Source of the DNA: Pectobacterium punjabense
Lineage (GTDB): Bacteria; Pseudomonadota; Gammaproteobacteria; Enterobacterales; Enterobacteriaceae
Direction of reading: 5' to 3'
NCBI RefSeq assembly: GCF_012427845.1
Contig: NZ_CP038498.1
Location: 1,798,001 to 1,862,000 of the forward strand
Length of the DNA stretch: 64,000 nucleotides
Shown here: in pieces, positions 46,426-57,571 of the stretch
Position numbering within the stretch: the stretch's first letter is position 1
How the letters are laid out: each line of letters starts with the position of its first letter
Program-made: the position numbers and the translations under genes
Notes under the pieces: generated by a model
The model's input: the letters and a program-made list of their open reading frames with translations, nothing else
Told to the model about the DNA's origin: nothing
Databases searched by the model: none

Positions 46426-46860
46426 ATGATGACCCCTATTATACCGGGCGTAGAGGTATTGTTTGTGGCAGGTTTCGGGCCGATTGTGAAATCACTATCG
46501 GCCAGCCACGCACTCTATGTCGATACGCTGAAGTTACCGCTGAAACCCGTCGCGGAAGGAAGCGACTATCTGGTGAGCGATGTGCTGGATGGCGTGAAGC
46601 ATTTTGCCCTGTGGCCGCTGTCACAGGCCAGTGAATCCTGTTTCGGGCAGGAGAGTTGGCCTGCAAATCTTCCTGAGCCGCAAAGCTGGCTGGAGTTTGA
46701 AGTCGCGGATATGGCGGAGGCGACAGCGGCATTGAAAGTGCAGGGTTATGCGCTGCTGGTAGATAACCGTCTTGAACCTTGGGGACAGCAGGTTACTCGC
46801 TTTCTGAGCCCCGAGGGAATGCTGATTGGCGTGACTTATACGCCGTGGTTGCGGGATTGA
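46426..46860 (+). CDS. VOC (glyoxalase/bleomycin-resistance) fold protein
   Basis: A 144-residue protein with the two-βαβββ-unit layout of the VOC superfamily: an N-terminal GPIVKSLSASHALYVDTL unit and a C-terminal DMAEATAALKVQGYALLVDNRLEPWGQQVTRFLSPEGMLIGV unit, the latter with the common PEG and QxTxFxSPEG elements. Metal ligands are not clear in the first unit. No substrate can be assigned. Monocistronic, 59 bases after uvrB. Confidence 0.8.
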   Translation: MMTPIIPGVEVLFVAGFGPIVKSLSASHALYVDTLKLPLKPVAEGSDYLVSDVLDGVKHFALWPLSQASESCFGQESWPANLPEPQSWLEFEVADMAEATAALKVQGYALLVDNRLEPWGQQVTRFLSPEGMLIGVTYTPWLRD

Positions 46861-46940
46861 AGGGGGGCACGAGAAAATACGGCGGTCGCTAACGATATCT
46901 GGGAACGGCTGACTCCTGAAACAAGGCGAGGTTTTAAGGG

Positions 46941-47516
46941 ATGATTGATAGGGAATTAATCAAAAATAACGCCAAAACATTTCTGATTGTTGTTGCGGCG
47001 CTGTCTGGTTGGACGATATACAACTATCAGCAAAAAATGCTGTTTGAGGATTATCGCAATGAGCAACTTAATCAAATTCGCGAAAGGGAACTCGCGTTGG
47101 TGAAGCAAACCTCGGTTGTGGATTTTCGTGAACAGCAGTTAGCAATGCGCGAAGAGGCGCTTAATGGCCAGATTCGACAACTTGCTGAGCGTGAAGGGCA
47201 GCTTGACTTGCGTGAGCAGAACGTCGCACTTTCGGTTAAGTCTCTGGAGCCTGAATTAAGAATCAACAAGGTACGCGATGAGCTTTCTACTTTGATGAGC
47301 AAGTTCTCCGATTTAGGCGTAAACCTTGCCCATCTTCCACCGTGCAATGACGCTGATATGTTGAAACGCTATTTTCAGGCTGAGGCAATCCTGCATGAGA
47401 TTGGCAGCCGTGCTCAGGCTGCGAAAATATACGAGGAATACCGCCCGTTCATCAGTATGAATACTCCAACGTGGGTGAACATGGAACGCTGTGAAAGCCC
47501 AAAAATCCTGAAGTAG
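46941..47516 (+). CDS. Membrane-anchored coiled-coil protein of unknown function
   Basis: A 191-residue protein. One hydrophobic segment near the start (about 12-30, TFLIVVAALSGWTIYNY), then a long coiled coil (about 35-110, with repeats of R.RELALVKQ, REEALNGQIRQLAEREGQLDLREQNVA), and a C-terminal globular part with C-containing LPPCNDADMLKRYFQAEAILHEI. Likely an inner-membrane protein with periplasmic or cytoplasmic coiled-coil stalk. Family not recognised. Confidence 0.65.
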   Translation: MIDRELIKNNAKTFLIVVAALSGWTIYNYQQKMLFEDYRNEQLNQIRERELALVKQTSVVDFREQQLAMREEALNGQIRQLAEREGQLDLREQNVALSVKSLEPELRINKVRDELSTLMSKFSDLGVNLAHLPPCNDADMLKRYFQAEAILHEIGSRAQAAKIYEEYRPFISMNTPTWVNMERCESPKILK

Positions 47517-47521
47517 TCAGC

Positions 47522-48430
47522 CTATCCCAGTCTTTGCAGTACGACATCTATGGCTTGACGCAGCAGTTCGCGGTCGTGATGGTGTGGCACATCATCTGCG
47601 GCCAGTGCCTGCTGTATAACCAGACGGTCATGAATCTGGCTGACATCGACTTTCGGACCGACGATGACGGCATCCACCACCGGTTTTCCCACTTTGTGTT
47701 CGATCCAGGACAACTTCTCCGCCAGCGTCAAGCGGGCTGCTGGGTTGCTTTGTTCACTACCTAGGTTGCCAATGTACACCATGGGCGCAGGTGTGCGGCG
47801 GAGCGCTTGTGTCAGATCCTCCAACAACAGTAGCGGCATGAGGCTAGTCAGGAAACTGCCGGGGCCGATCAAAATGAGGTCGGCTTGTGCGATAGCATCA
47901 ATGGCTTCACGCGTTGCCGGTACGGTCGGGTAGAGTTGCAAATCTTGCGGTAAGGCTGACAGCTGATCGATCTCAACTTCGCCATAAACAGGGTTGCCCT
48001 GTTCATCAATCGCCATTAAATCGACAGGATGCTCGGACATCGGAATTAAAAAAGCATCCACCTTGAGCAGATTGCGAATCAGGTTGATGGCTTCCAACGG
48101 ACGTACGCTCAGGTGATCGAGCGCTTTTAGCATCAGGTTACCCAGATTATGCCCGGCCAGTTCGCCGTTGCCATTAAACCGATACTCGAACATCGCAGAG
48201 GCTACGCTGGGTGTAGTGATCAGTTGGTTGAGACAATTGCGGGTATCGCCCCAGGCAATGCCGCCTTCAGAGCGGCGGATGCGGCCAGTCGAACCACCGT
48301 TATCCGTGGTCGTGACAATACCAGTCAGCCGTGAACCCAGAGGAGAGAGCGAAGACATAACACGACCTAAACCGTGTCCGCCTCCTAGTGCAACAACCCT
48401 ATCAAGGTCGGCCAACGTGCGATTGCGCAT
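47522..48430 (-). CDS. ybhK: YbhK/YvcK-type gluconeogenesis factor
   Basis: A 302-residue protein with the glycine-rich [37 protein letters not shown] and [16 protein letters not shown] of the YvcK/CofD-like family. In Bacillus, YvcK is required for growth on gluconeogenic substrates and influences cell-wall synthesis; the enterobacterial role is less clear. It lies between uvrB and moaA as in E. coli, divergent from moaA. Confidence 0.94.
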   Translation of the reverse strand: MRNRTLADLDRVVALGGGHGLGRVMSSLSPLGSRLTGIVTTTDNGGSTGRIRRSEGGIAWGDTRNCLNQLITTPSVASAMFEYRFNGNGELAGHNLGNLMLKALDHLSVRPLEAINLIRNLLKVDAFLIPMSEHPVDLMAIDEQGNPVYGEVEIDQLSALPQDLQLYPTVPATREAIDAIAQADLILIGPGSFLTSLMPLLLLEDLTQALRRTPAPMVYIGNLGSEQSNPAARLTLAEKLSWIEHKVGKPVVDAVIVGPKVDVSQIHDRLVIQQALAADDVPHHHDRELLRQAIDVVLQRLG

Positions 48431-48728
48431 AGAAACCTTATGAATAAGCCAGAGGAATATGAATAACGTGTGAGAATTGTCGCTAAGGTAGCTGATTTCA
48501 CCTTAAAACGCGAAGAATCCTCACTCAGGCATGACCTAAGACAATTTCTGTCGTGTATTTTTCCGTATGCTGTGCAACATAAGATATTGAAAATACGCTA
48601 TATATTTATTTATATACCGATTTTGAGAGTGGTTAGCTGTGCTTTTTCGCAGTAGACTGCTCAATGAAATCACGGTTCTTTGTCGATTATTTCGCTGCGG
48701 TTTAACGGATAAACGATGAGAATCAAAC
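48431..48728. other. Divergent ybhK-moaA promoter region
   Basis: About 300 bases without a supported gene; a 61-codon frame at 48470 reads as chance. It holds the promoters of ybhK and of moaA ahead of the leader. Confidence 0.5.
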
Positions 48729-48848
48729 TCCTAGCCTTGGTGCCTAAGTGATGCGCGTAGTGCGCGTGATACGGTGCTTTGGCCGTGGCCTTCGCGGTCA
48801 CCAGGGTGCGAGGTAGAAATGCCTGCATCTCCCGTATTTGGAAAGGTG
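48729..48848 (+). promoter_or_regulatory. Moco riboswitch-like leader of moaA
   Basis: The leader matches, from memory, the E. coli moaA Moco-RNA motif in its conserved words: CTAGCC at 48731, GATACGGTGCTTTGGCCGTG, a CACCAGGG segment, GAAAT, and CTCCCGTAT...GGAAAGGTGT just before the ATG. ATACGG (48769-48774) pairs with CCGTAT (48832-48837), enclosing the helices. In E. coli this leader represses moa expression when molybdenum cofactor is bound. Confidence 0.8.
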
Positions 48849-48851
48849 TTT

Positions 48852-49841
48852 ATGGTGAGTCAACTGACTGATGCGTTTGCGCGCAAGTTTTACTATTTGC
48901 GTCTGTCTATCACAGACGTCTGCAATTTTCGCTGTACCTACTGTCTGCCGGATGGTTATCAGGCCAATGGCACTAATCCACATCGCTTTTTATCACTCGA
49001 TGAGATTCGTCGCGTCAGTCGTGCTTTTGCCGAATTAGGGACGGAAAAAGTCCGTCTTACTGGCGGTGAACCGTCTCTGCGTCGCGATTTCGTCGATATC
49101 ATTGCTGCGATCCGTGAAAATCCTGCAATTCGTACGCTGGCGGTGACGACTAACGGTTACCGTTTGGCTCGTGACGTTGCTCAATGGCGTGATGCCGGGC
49201 TAACGGCGCTGAACGTGAGCGTCGACAGCCTTGATGCACGCCAGTTTCATGCGATTACCGGGCAGGATAAATTCCGGCAGGTGATGGACGGCATCGACGC
49301 GGCATTTGATTGCGGTTTTGCCAAGGTAAAGGTCAATACTGTGTTGATGCGCGATGTGAACGCGGGCAGCCTGCAAACTTTTCTCGACTGGATTAAACAC
49401 CGTCCGATTCAACTCCGCTTTATTGAGCTGATGGAAACCGGAGAAGGAGGCGATCTGTTTCGCCGCCACCATGTTTCCGGCGAGGTAATTCGCCAGCAGC
49501 TATTGCAGCAGGGGTGGCAACAGCAACAACGCGCCCGCAGCGACGGACCTGCTCAGGTATTCTGTCATCCTGATTATCAGGGTGAAATCGGGCTGATTAT
49601 GCCGTATGAGAAAGATTTCTGCCTGAGCTGCAACCGCCTGCGCGTATCCGCTGTGGGCAATCTGCATCTATGCCTCTTTGGCGAACAGGGTATCCCACTA
49701 CGCGATTTGCTGGCTGACGATCGTCATCTTGATGATTTGAAAATGCGCATTTCGGGCGGGTTGTCGACGAAGAAGCAGACCCACTTCCTGCATGAAGGCA
49801 ATAGTGGCATGACGCAAAATCTGTCATTTATCGGCGGTTAG
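48852..49841 (+). CDS. moaA: MoaA, GTP 3',8-cyclase
   Basis: A 329-residue radical-SAM enzyme from ATG 48852 ([19 protein letters not shown]), chosen over an upstream frame because it matches E. coli MoaA and is preceded by [19 protein letters not shown] gives the first iron-sulfur cluster; [18 protein letters not shown] supplies the second cluster's cysteines. The C-terminal GG is typical. First step of molybdopterin synthesis with MoaC. Confidence 0.97.
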   Translation: MVSQLTDAFARKFYYLRLSITDVCNFRCTYCLPDGYQANGTNPHRFLSLDEIRRVSRAFAELGTEKVRLTGGEPSLRRDFVDIIAAIRENPAIRTLAVTTNGYRLARDVAQWRDAGLTALNVSVDSLDARQFHAITGQDKFRQVMDGIDAAFDCGFAKVKVNTVLMRDVNAGSLQTFLDWIKHRPIQLRFIELMETGEGGDLFRRHHVSGEVIRQQLLQQGWQQQQRARSDGPAQVFCHPDYQGEIGLIMPYEKDFCLSCNRLRVSAVGNLHLCLFGEQGIPLRDLLADDRHLDDLKMRISGGLSTKKQTHFLHEGNSGMTQNLSFIGG

Positions 49842-49875
49842 TCCGCGACATCACTGATTCTTAAAGGAACCTGAC

Positions 49876-50394
49876 ATGAGCAAAGTCAGCAGCGAATTCG
49901 TTTCTCTCAATCTTGCGGTACTGACCGTCTCCGAACGTCGTACGGCAGAAGACGATACCTCCGGCGACTATCTGCGCGAAGCGGCACAGTCTACAGGGCA
50001 CCGCATTGTCGCCAGCGCCATCGTGAAAGAGAACCTGTACCAGATTCGAGCACAGATCTCGGCGTGGATTGCCAGCGATGAGGTGCAGGGCATTCTGATT
50101 AATGGCGGGACTGGTTTTACGGCGGGGGATGTGGTGCCGGAAGCCATTAGCGTCTTGTTCGATCGGGAAATTGAAGGTTTCGGCGAACTGTTTCGCATGG
50201 TGTCGTATGAAGATATTGGTACGGCAACACTGCAATCCCGTGCGCTTGCCGGTCTGGCTAACCAGACGGTGATTTTTGCGATGCCGGGTTCGACACGCGC
50301 CTGTCGCACAGCATGGGAACGCATCATTCAGGAACAGCTGGATGCGCGCCAGAAGCCGTGTAATTTCTACCCACACGTGAAAAAATTCTCTTAA
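49876..50394 (+). CDS. moaB: MoaB, molybdopterin biosynthesis protein
   Basis: A 172-residue protein with the MoCF_biosynth fold: NLAVLTVSERRTAEDDTSGD, LINGGTGFTAGDVVPEAI and MPGSTRACRTAWERII. Related to molybdopterin adenylyltransferases; in E. coli its own role is dispensable. Second gene of moaABCDE, 34 bases after moaA. Confidence 0.96.
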   Translation: MSKVSSEFVSLNLAVLTVSERRTAEDDTSGDYLREAAQSTGHRIVASAIVKENLYQIRAQISAWIASDEVQGILINGGTGFTAGDVVPEAISVLFDREIEGFGELFRMVSYEDIGTATLQSRALAGLANQTVIFAMPGSTRACRTAWERIIQEQLDARQKPCNFYPHVKKFS

Positions 50395-50412
50395 CGGTAA
50401 GCCTTATTCACT

Positions 50413-50907
50413 ATGTCATCATCTAAGCCACAATTGACCCACATTAACGCCGCTGGCGAAGCCGCAATGGTGGATGTTTCCGCCAAAGTTGAAACCGTGC
50501 GCGAAGCGCGTGCGGAAGCCTTCGTTGAAATGGCGCCGCAGACGCTGGCAATGATTATTGCCGGCAGCCACCATAAAGGGGATGTGTTCGCTACCGCACG
50601 CATCGCCGGGATTCAGGCCGCAAAACGCACATGGGAACTGATTCCACTCTGCCACCCGCTGCTGTTGAGCAAAGTTGCTGTCGAGTTGGAAGCGCAGCCG
50701 GAGCACAACCGGGTTCGCATTGAATCTGTGTGTCGCCTGACGGGGAAAACCGGCGTGGAGATGGAAGCGCTGACGGCGGCCTCTGTGGCCGCATTGACCA
50801 TCTATGACATGTGCAAGGCCGTACAGAAGGATATGGTGATTGGTCCGGTGCGCCTGTTGGCGAAAAGTGGCGGCAAATCCGGCGACTTTACGGCGGAGGG
50901 AGCATGA
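50413..50907 (+). CDS. moaC: MoaC, cyclic pyranopterin monophosphate synthase
   Basis: A 164-residue protein matching E. coli Moa[43 protein letters not shown] and [37 protein letters not shown]. It converts the MoaA product to cPMP. The stop overlaps the moaD start (ATGA), indicating coupling. Confidence 0.97.
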   Translation: MSSSKPQLTHINAAGEAAMVDVSAKVETVREARAEAFVEMAPQTLAMIIAGSHHKGDVFATARIAGIQAAKRTWELIPLCHPLLLSKVAVELEAQPEHNRVRIESVCRLTGKTGVEMEALTAASVAALTIYDMCKAVQKDMVIGPVRLLAKSGGKSGDFTAEGA

Positions 50908-51149
50908 TTACGATTCTGTTTTTTGCACAAGTCCGTGAACTGATAGAGACAGACAGCCTGTCGCTGCCTGCTGAGTATGCCACTGTAGAAGATGTGCGAC
51001 AGGCGTTATGCCAACGCGGCGCGCGCTGGGCGCTGGCGCTGGAATCCGGCAAGCTACTGGCTGCGGTGAATCAATCACTGGTTGAACTGTCGCATCCGCT
51101 ACAGGACGGCGATGAAGTGGCGTTTTTCCCACCGGTGACGGGAGGTTGA
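50904..51149 (+). CDS. moaD: MoaD, molybdopterin synthase small subunit
   Basis: 81 residues from ATG 50904, selected over longer in-frame reading that runs into moaC. Ubiquitin-like fold ending in the functional GG (VTGG), the glycine activated by MoeB and thiocarboxylated. Partner of MoaE. The start overlaps moaC by four bases. Confidence 0.96.
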   Translation: MITILFFAQVRELIETDSLSLPAEYATVEDVRQALCQRGARWALALESGKLLAAVNQSLVELSHPLQDGDEVAFFPPVTGG

Positions 51150-51151
51150 TC

Positions 51152-51604
51152 GTGGCAGAAACGCGTATTTTGGTCGGTGAAGAGAACTTCAACGTAGGTG
51201 ATGAATATCAGTGGCTGGCGCAGTGTGATGAAGACGGCGCGGTGGTGACGTTCACCGGTAAGGTGCGTAACCACAATCTGGCGAAAGATGTCAGTGCGTT
51301 GACGCTGGAACATTACCCCGGTATGACGGAAAAGGCGCTGGCGGAAATTGTCGAGCTGGCACGCGAACGTTGGGAACTGCCGCGTGTGAGCGTGATTCAT
51401 CGGGTAGGCGCACTCTATCCGGGTGATGAAATTGTATTTGTTGGCGTCAGCGCCGCCCACCGCAGCGCGGCGTTCGATGCAGCCCAGTTCATTATGGATT
51501 ATCTGAAAACCCGGGCGCCGTTCTGGAAGCGGGAAGCGACGCCGGAAGGTGAACGCTGGGTTGAATCACGCGACAGTGATAAACAGGCTGCTCAGCGCTG
51601 GTAG
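51152..51604 (+). CDS. moaE: MoaE, molybdopterin synthase large subunit
   Basis: 150 residues from GTG 51152 (AETRILVGEENFNVGDEY), matching the start of E. coli MoaE; a TTG two codons earlier is less likely. DEDGAVVTFTGKVRNHN, LEHYPGMTEKALAEIV and KTRAPFWKRE are the family and active-site segments. Together with MoaD it adds the dithiolene sulfurs to cPMP. Two bases separate it from moaD. Confidence 0.96.
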   Translation: MAETRILVGEENFNVGDEYQWLAQCDEDGAVVTFTGKVRNHNLAKDVSALTLEHYPGMTEKALAEIVELARERWELPRVSVIHRVGALYPGDEIVFVGVSAAHRSAAFDAAQFIMDYLKTRAPFWKREATPEGERWVESRDSDKQAAQRW

Positions 51605-51715
51605 TCGGTTTCTGTGTTAGGATAAAAGGATGGCGGGGAGAGTATTTTCATCCTCAATCCCCCAACAGGCGGTTCGCGCCGCGTTAATCAGATAACTTTA
51701 TGCAAAGGTAACATC

Positions 51716-52423
51716 ATGGACAGATATCCACGCTCGGGTTCAATCGTTGAACGCTCGCAGTCTGGTCTCCAGGCCTATATGGCACAGGTTTATGGCTGGA
51801 TGGGTTGCGGCCTGCTGCTGACGGCGTTCGTATCCTGGTATGCGGCGAATACGCCCGCCGTGTTTAATTTTATTTTCTCCAGCCAGATCACGTTCTTCGG
51901 GCTGATCATTGTTCAACTGGGGCTGGTTTTCGTCATTTCCGGCATGGTACAGCGTCTGAGCGGTGGGGTTGCCACGTCACTGTTTATGCTCTATTCCGCG
52001 CTGACGGGGCTAACGCTCTCCAGCATTTTCGCCGTTTATTCGACTGAATCTATTGCCAGCACCTTTGTGATTACGGCGGGGATGTTCGGCGCGATGAGTC
52101 TGTACGGCTACACCACGAAGCGTGATTTAAGTGGCTTTGGCAGCATGCTGTTCATGGCGCTGATCGGGATTATCCTGGCCTCGCTGGTGAATCTGTGGCT
52201 GAAAAGTGAAGCGCTGATGTGGGCAGTGACCTATATCGGTGTGGTGGTGTTTGTCGGTCTGACCGCGTATGACACCCAGAAGCTGAAAAACATCGGCGAG
52301 CAGTTGTCCGTTGATGATAAAGATAGCTTCCGCAAATACGCCATCGTCGGCGCGTTGACCTTGTATCTCGATTTCATCAACCTGTTCCTGATGCTGTTGC
52401 GTATTTTTGGTAATCGTCGTTAA
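51716..52423 (+). CDS. ybhL: YbhL, Bax inhibitor-1-family membrane protein
   Basis: A 235-residue protein with seven hydrophobic segments and the C-terminal Bax1-I signature (YTTKRDLSGFGSMLFMALIGIIL...GLTAYDTQKLKNIGEQ...LYLDFINLFLMLLRIFG). Matches E. coli YbhL, which likewise follows moaE. Function uncertain, perhaps proton or calcium leak across the inner membrane. Confidence 0.93.
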   Translation: MDRYPRSGSIVERSQSGLQAYMAQVYGWMGCGLLLTAFVSWYAANTPAVFNFIFSSQITFFGLIIVQLGLVFVISGMVQRLSGGVATSLFMLYSALTGLTLSSIFAVYSTESIASTFVITAGMFGAMSLYGYTTKRDLSGFGSMLFMALIGIILASLVNLWLKSEALMWAVTYIGVVVFVGLTAYDTQKLKNIGEQLSVDDKDSFRKYAIVGALTLYLDFINLFLMLLRIFGNRR

Positions 52424-52435
52424 TTCTTGCCTACC

Positions 52436-52465
52436 TCTGGCGCGGTTCCTCGCGCCAGATATTTC
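52436..52465. terminator. Terminator between ybhL and ybhR
   Basis: TCTGGCGCG (52436-52444) pairs perfectly with CGCGCCAGA (52451-52459), a 6-base loop, then TATTTC. It suits both convergent genes. Confidence 0.8.
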
Positions 52466-52490
52466 CCACACCTAGTATGCGCGTTACCTT

Positions 52491-53627
52491 CTACGCGATA
52501 TTCCGTCGAAAAATCGCGTAGGCTGCCGAGCCTGTGGTCAGCGTGATGATAAACAGCGGCCATAGACTGCCCCAGATAATGCTGAAGTCCGCATCCTTCA
52601 GGTAAATTTGCTTCGTTATATCGGTGAAGTGACGGATGGGGTTAATCCAGGTGATGTGCTGCAACCAGATTGGCATGTTCTCAACCGGTGAGACATAGCC
52701 GGAAAGCAGGATCGCGGGCATCAGGAAGACGAACACGCCGATAAATGCCTGCTGCTGTGTGGCACAGAGTGAGGATATCAGCAGGCCAAAGCCCACCAGC
52801 GATAGGCCGTAGATCAGCATCGTGGTGTAAAACAGCAGTAGCGATCCGGCGAAGGGAATATGGAAAATCAGGATGCCCGCCAGCAGCACGATCGTGGCCT
52901 GAAATGTGGCGACGATCAGCGCAGGCACAGCTTTGCCAATGAATATCTGGCTAGTAGAGAGCGGTGAAACCAGTAGTTGCTCTAATGTGCCTTGTTCCCG
53001 CTCGCGTGCTACAGAAAGCGCCGTAACAATCAACACGCCGATAGTGGCGATCATGGCAATCAGCGACGGCACCACAAACCATTTGTAGTCCAGATTTGGG
53101 TTATACCAGTGGCGTACCACCAGTTCACTGTTGTTATGAAATGCATTGTTCTGCTTGGTAGCGCTTTGAGCTGGTCTGGCTGCCAGCAATGCCAACTGAT
53201 AATCACGCACGATGTGCTGCACGTCATTGGCGGCGATCTGGGCGCTGTTGGAACGTCTGCCGTCGAGAATCAGTTGAAGCGGTGCGCTGTTCCCGTTGGT
53301 GATGTCACGCGAGAACTGCGGCGGGAAACGTAGAATCAGTAGCGCTCGCTGATTATCCAGCGTCGGCGCAACGTCCTGTGGGCTATGCAACATCAGCACG
53401 TGAGAAAAGGATTTTGCCTTGGCAAAGCGTTGCGTCAACTCTACTGCGTGAGGGCCGCTATCTTCGCTGTAAATTGCAATGGTTGCATTGGTTACGTCGA
53501 GCGTCGCGGCGAACGGAAACAGGGAAACCTGAAGGATAACGGGCAGCACCAGAATGGAGCGCGTTTGTGGATCGCGCAGCAGTGATTGCAGTTCCTTGAT
53601 AATCAACGTCCACAGACGATGCAGCAT
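52491..53627 (-). CDS. ybhR: YbhR, ABC exporter permease
   Basis: A 378-residue ABC-2 type permease matching E. coli YbhR ([26 protein letters not shown] at the start, [64 protein letters not shown]). Last gene of ybhGFSR. Exports unknown compounds; in E. coli tied to resistance to cefoperazone and chloramphenicol. Confidence 0.93.
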   Translation of the reverse strand: MLHRLWTLIIKELQSLLRDPQTRSILVLPVILQVSLFPFAATLDVTNATIAIYSEDSGPHAVELTQRFAKAKSFSHVLMLHSPQDVAPTLDNQRALLILRFPPQFSRDITNGNSAPLQLILDGRRSNSAQIAANDVQHIVRDYQLALLAARPAQSATKQNNAFHNNSELVVRHWYNPNLDYKWFVVPSLIAMIATIGVLIVTALSVAREREQGTLEQLLVSPLSTSQIFIGKAVPALIVATFQATIVLLAGILIFHIPFAGSLLLFYTTMLIYGLSLVGFGLLISSLCATQQQAFIGVFVFLMPAILLSGYVSPVENMPIWLQHITWINPIRHFTDITKQIYLKDADFSIIWGSLWPLFIITLTTGSAAYAIFRRNIA

Positions 53628-53636
53628 AGTCGCGCC

Positions 53637-54815
53637 CTAATCCAGCCTGCGCCGGGTTTGCCAGGCCGTCAGACCAATAAAGACGATTGCGGAGAGGATG
53701 AGAAACAGCAGGTTAGTCATCAGTACCGTACCGATATTCCCCGCGAGAAACAGCGTTTGCAGCGTGCTGACAAAATAGCGCGCTGGGATGAGGTACGACA
53801 CGCCGCGGACAAACTCTGGCATGCTGTCGATTTCAAAAATAAAGCCGGACAGCATGATGGCAGGCAGAAATGCTGCATTCAGTGCGACCATGGCGGCATT
53901 GAACTGATTGCGGGTAAGGGTAGAAATCAGCAACCCCATGCCCAGCGTGCTGGCAAGAAACAGGCTGCTAATAACAAACAGCAAAATCAGCGAGCCACGA
54001 TAAGGCACCTGCATGACGAAGGTGGAAACCAGAATGCACAGCGTCATGGCGATCATCCCAAGAAAGTAATACGGGATGAGTTTGGACAGCAGCAGCTCGG
54101 CACGGGTGACCTGCGTAGAGAGTAGCGCTTCCATCGTCCCGCGCTCCCATTCGCGGGCGATCACCAGCGAGGTGAGAATGGCGCCAATCACCGTCATGAT
54201 GATGGTAATCGCACCGGGAATAATGAAATGCTGGCTGATGGCGGCTGGATTAAACCAATAGCGTGATTGCACCTCAATGAGCTGCTCGAACGTGTAGCCG
54301 CGATCTTCCGCCCGCTGCTGTTGCCACAGTAGCCAGATCCCTTCCGCGTATCCCTGAACGAAGTTTGCCGTGTTGGGTTCGCTGCCGTCGGTAATGACCT
54401 GAATTGGCGCACGATCGCCCGGCCGTGCCAGCCGTTCGGCAAAATCGGTGGGGATCACGATCAGACCGCGAATACGGCCAGCCTGCATGTGTTGAATCAA
54501 CTGCTGGCGGTTATTACTGATGGTCGGTGTGATAAACGGTGAGGCTGCAAAGGTATTCGCCAGATCGCGCGCGTCTTCGCTCTGTTGTTCCAGTAGAATA
54601 CCAACGTGCAGGCGGCTGGAATCGAGATTGATGCCGTAGCCAAAAATAAAGAGCAACAGCAATGGGATCACGAACGCAATCAATCCGCTGCTGGGGTCGC
54701 GCAAGATTTGGCGTGTCTCTTTCAGACACAGCGCCCGCAGGCGACGTCCAGAAAAATGCGTGCTGCCGTGCTGGCTTGCGTTGTCCTGTTCAACGCTATT
54801 CTTCTGTTCAACCAT
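53637..54815 (-). CDS. ybhS: YbhS, ABC exporter permease
   Basis: A 392-residue ABC-2 type permease, 15 residues longer at the N-terminus than E. coli YbhS, with the conserved [39 protein letters not shown] core, [34 protein letters not shown] and [17 protein letters not shown]. The start overlaps ybhF by 8 bases and ybhR follows after 9. Confidence 0.93.
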   Translation of the reverse strand: MVEQKNSVEQDNASQHGSTHFSGRRLRALCLKETRQILRDPSSGLIAFVIPLLLLFIFGYGINLDSSRLHVGILLEQQSEDARDLANTFAASPFITPTISNNRQQLIQHMQAGRIRGLIVIPTDFAERLARPGDRAPIQVITDGSEPNTANFVQGYAEGIWLLWQQQRAEDRGYTFEQLIEVQSRYWFNPAAISQHFIIPGAITIIMTVIGAILTSLVIAREWERGTMEALLSTQVTRAELLLSKLIPYYFLGMIAMTLCILVSTFVMQVPYRGSLILLFVISSLFLASTLGMGLLISTLTRNQFNAAMVALNAAFLPAIMLSGFIFEIDSMPEFVRGVSYLIPARYFVSTLQTLFLAGNIGTVLMTNLLFLILSAIVFIGLTAWQTRRRLD

Positions 54816-56550
54816 ATGCGGCCTCCCCGTCGTACGCCTGAATCAGCGCAATAAACGCCTCTTCCATCGTCGGCGATGGCGTTTGTTGACTGGCGGCCTG
54901 ATGCTTCAGCTCGTCCGGCGTACCGCTGGCGATCAGCTTGCCACGATACACCAGCCCGATGCGGTCACAGTATTCGGCTTCGTCCATGAAATGGGTGGTG
55001 ACCATGACGGTGACGCCGCGATTGACCATGCCGTTGATGTGTATCCAGAATTCGCGTCGGGTTAGCGGATCGACGCCGGAGGTTGGTTCGTCGAGAAACA
55101 GAATATCGGGTTCATGCATCAGCGCACAGGCCAGTGCCAGCCGCTGTTTGAACCCTAACGGCAGGGCATCCGGCGTTTGACGGTAAATGGGGTGGAAATT
55201 GAAGGCCTCGGTCATTCCGGCCATTTTATCGCGCTGCGCTTTGCCCTTGAGTCCATAGACGCCGGAGAAAAACCGTAGATTCTGTTCGACGGTCAGATTG
55301 CCGTAGAGTGAGAATTTTTGCGCCATGTAACCCAAATGCTGGCGCGCTTTGCCGGAGCTGGTTTTCAAATCCATATCGAGCACCAGCGCTTTGCCGTCAG
55401 TTGGCACCAGCAGGCCGCACATCATCTTAAAGGTGGTTGATTTACCTGCGCCGTTCGGGCCGAGCAGACCGAAAATCTCACCTCGTTTTACTTGAAAGCT
55501 GACGTGATCGGTTGCGGCGAAATCGCCAAATTTCTTCGTCAGCGCCTGGGCTTCGATCACGGTTTCACCGCCGCTGATGTCAATTTGCGGCATGATACTT
55601 GCCAGCGATGAATCGCTGGCTGGGCCACCGCCCAGCAAATCAATAAACGCATCTTCAAAGCGCGGATCGGTATCGTGCAGGCTGTTGGTTTCCAGATGTA
55701 AGGCGGAGAGCAACGCTGCCCGATCGGCGTCGGGTTTTAGCATCAGCCTGACGTATTGCCCCTGGATCACGCCGTCGCTGACTTGCGGAAGACGCAGTGC
55801 CTCTTGTAACACATCCCGATGTCGGCGAGTTCCGGTATCAACCAGAATACAGCGTCCTACCATGCGAGCGGTCAGATCGCGCGGCGCACCGCGATACAGC
55901 AGTTCGCCTTCGTTCAGCAGTAGTACATCCCGACACTGTTCCGCCTCATCAAGGTAAGACGTACTCCACAAGATCAACATGCCATCGTCAGCCAACTCAT
56001 GCACCATGTGCCACAGCTCACGGCGAGAGATGGGGTCGACGCCGACACCAGGTTCATCCAGCAGAAGTACCTTGGGTTGTCCCAACAACGTACAGGCCAG
56101 CCCCAACTTTTGTTTCATACCGCCGGACAGTTTGCCTGCCAGTCTGTCGGTAAAGCGGGTTAAGTCGGTAAATGACAGCAGGCGGTCAAAAGTGCCTTTG
56201 CGCACATCACCGGTGATGCCGCGCAAATCGGCATATAGCGTCAGGTTTTCCATCACCGTCAGATCTTCATATAGACCGAATTTCTGCGGCATGTAGCCCA
56301 AAATGGCATGGAGCTGACGATCCTCGTTGATGGGATCAAGGTTGGTGACGCGTAACGTGCCGTGACTGGGGGTCAATAATCCCGCCAGCATACGCAGCAG
56401 GGTGGTTTTCCCCGCGCCGTCGGGGCCAACCAGCCCGGTCACGGCACCGCTGTATATTTCAGCGGTGAGGCTGGCAAGGGCGGGCTTTTCCTGTCCGGCA
56501 AAGCGTTTTTCCAGTCCGTTCAGCGAGATATGTGCGGGAGCGTCAGTCAT
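54808..56550 (-). CDS. ybhF: YbhF, ABC exporter ATPase (double domain)
   Basis: 580 residues from ATG 56550 ([17 protein letters not shown]), matching the start of E. coli YbhF; the longer in-frame extension upstream runs inside ybhG and is rejected. Domain 1: [31 protein letters not shown]; domain 2: [36 protein letters not shown]. The start overlaps the ybhG end by 8 bases. Confidence 0.95.
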   Translation of the reverse strand: MTDAPAHISLNGLEKRFAGQEKPALASLTAEIYSGAVTGLVGPDGAGKTTLLRMLAGLLTPSHGTLRVTNLDPINEDRQLHAILGYMPQKFGLYEDLTVMENLTLYADLRGITGDVRKGTFDRLLSFTDLTRFTDRLAGKLSGGMKQKLGLACTLLGQPKVLLLDEPGVGVDPISRRELWHMVHELADDGMLILWSTSYLDEAEQCRDVLLLNEGELLYRGAPRDLTARMVGRCILVDTGTRRHRDVLQEALRLPQVSDGVIQGQYVRLMLKPDADRAALLSALHLETNSLHDTDPRFEDAFIDLLGGGPASDSSLASIMPQIDISGGETVIEAQALTKKFGDFAATDHVSFQVKRGEIFGLLGPNGAGKSTTFKMMCGLLVPTDGKALVLDMDLKTSSGKARQHLGYMAQKFSLYGNLTVEQNLRFFSGVYGLKGKAQRDKMAGMTEAFNFHPIYRQTPDALPLGFKQRLALACALMHEPDILFLDEPTSGVDPLTRREFWIHINGMVNRGVTVMVTTHFMDEAEYCDRIGLVYRGKLIASGTPDELKHQAASQQTPSPTMEEAFIALIQAYDGEAAYG

Positions 56551-57571
56551 GGCGAACGGACTCGGTAGCGCGATTGGCCTCTTCATCGCGTACGCTTTCA
56601 AAACGCAGCGTGACTGGCATACCTTGTCGTAAACCGTCATCGGGATCGTTAACCACAATGCGCAGGCGATAAACCAGATCGGTGCGAAGATCTTCGGTTT
56701 CGACGCTCTTTGGTGTGAATTCGGCGCTTGGTGAGACAAAACCGATTTTGCCACGGTAAGGCTGGTTTGGACGGCTATCGGTGTAAATCAGCATTTGGCT
56801 ACCGGGCACAACGTGACCAAGATCCTTCTCGCTCACATAGGCGCGCACCCAAACGGGACGAGTCAGGGAAAGGGTGAAAACGGTGCTGCCCGTCGCCAGC
56901 ATACTGCCTTTTTCGGCGGCACGGGTGAGGATCACACCGGGAGAAGGGGCAAGCAGTTCAGTATCCTGCCTATCCAATTCCGCTTGTGCCAGCCCGGCTT
57001 CGGCCTGCGCTACCGTCGCCTGTGCCGCGGCGATTTCCTGTGGCCGATTACCGCGCTCAAACTGGGTTAATTTGTCTTTCGCTGCTTGTAGTGTTGCAAG
57101 CGCCTGACTACGTGCTGTTTTGGCGTCGTCCAGCATGTTGGCGGAAATGGCACGTTTGTCCCACAGTCCCTGCTGGCGCTGGTAGAAACTATTAGCATAG
57201 TCATAGGCAGCCTGACTTTGGACGACCTGAGATCGCACCTGCGCGATCTCTTCCTGACGGTAGCCTTCCTGTGCCAGTTGAAGCTGCGCCTGCGCACTGG
57301 CGAGATTCGCCTGTGCCTGATGTTGTGCATTCACGTAAGGCGCGGCGTCGAGCGTTGCCAGCGGCTGGCCTGCTTGTACGGTATCGCCCTCGTCAACGTT
57401 CAATTCAGCGATTCTGCCGCCGACGCGGAAGGCCAGATTGACGGTACGGATATCTACATTGCCGTAGAGCGTGAGCGGTTTTTCCTGCTGCTGGTGGTGG
57501 TGATAAAAACCGTAACCTGCACCGAGCAGGACAAGAACCAGGGCTGCGAACGCCAGTTTTCTCTTGTTCAT
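56543..57571 (-). CDS. ybhG: YbhG, periplasmic adaptor (HlyD family)
   Basis: 342 residues from ATG 57571 ([22 protein letters not shown]); AGGAATTATGCGTG precedes it. One N-terminal anchor helix, the biotinyl/lipoyl-like halves ([31 protein letters not shown] and [17 protein letters not shown]), and a long α-hairpin between (residues about 75-205). It links the YbhFSR pump to an outer-membrane channel such as TolC. Its E. coli regulator gene cecR lies directly upstream there but is missing here. Confidence 0.94.
   Translation of the reverse strand: MNKRKLAFAALVLVLLGAGYGFYHHHQQQEKPLTLYGNVDIRTVNLAFRVGGRIAELNVDEGDTVQAGQPLATLDAAPYVNAQHQAQANLASAQAQLQLAQEGYRQEEIAQVRSQVVQSQAAYDYANSFYQRQQGLWDKRAISANMLDDAKTARSQALATLQAAKDKLTQFERGNRPQEIAAAQATVAQAEAGLAQAELDRQDTELLAPSPGVILTRAAEKGSMLATGSTVFTLSLTRPVWVRAYVSEKDLGHVVPGSQMLIYTDSRPNQPYRGKIGFVSPSAEFTPKSVETEDLRTDLVYRLRIVVNDPDDGLRQGMPVTLRFESVRDEEANRATESVRHD

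Noticed and set aside
48470..48655. A 61-codon frame between ybhK and moaA
   Set aside because: It lies in the divergent promoter region, has no ribosome-binding site, and its sequence has no protein-like pattern.
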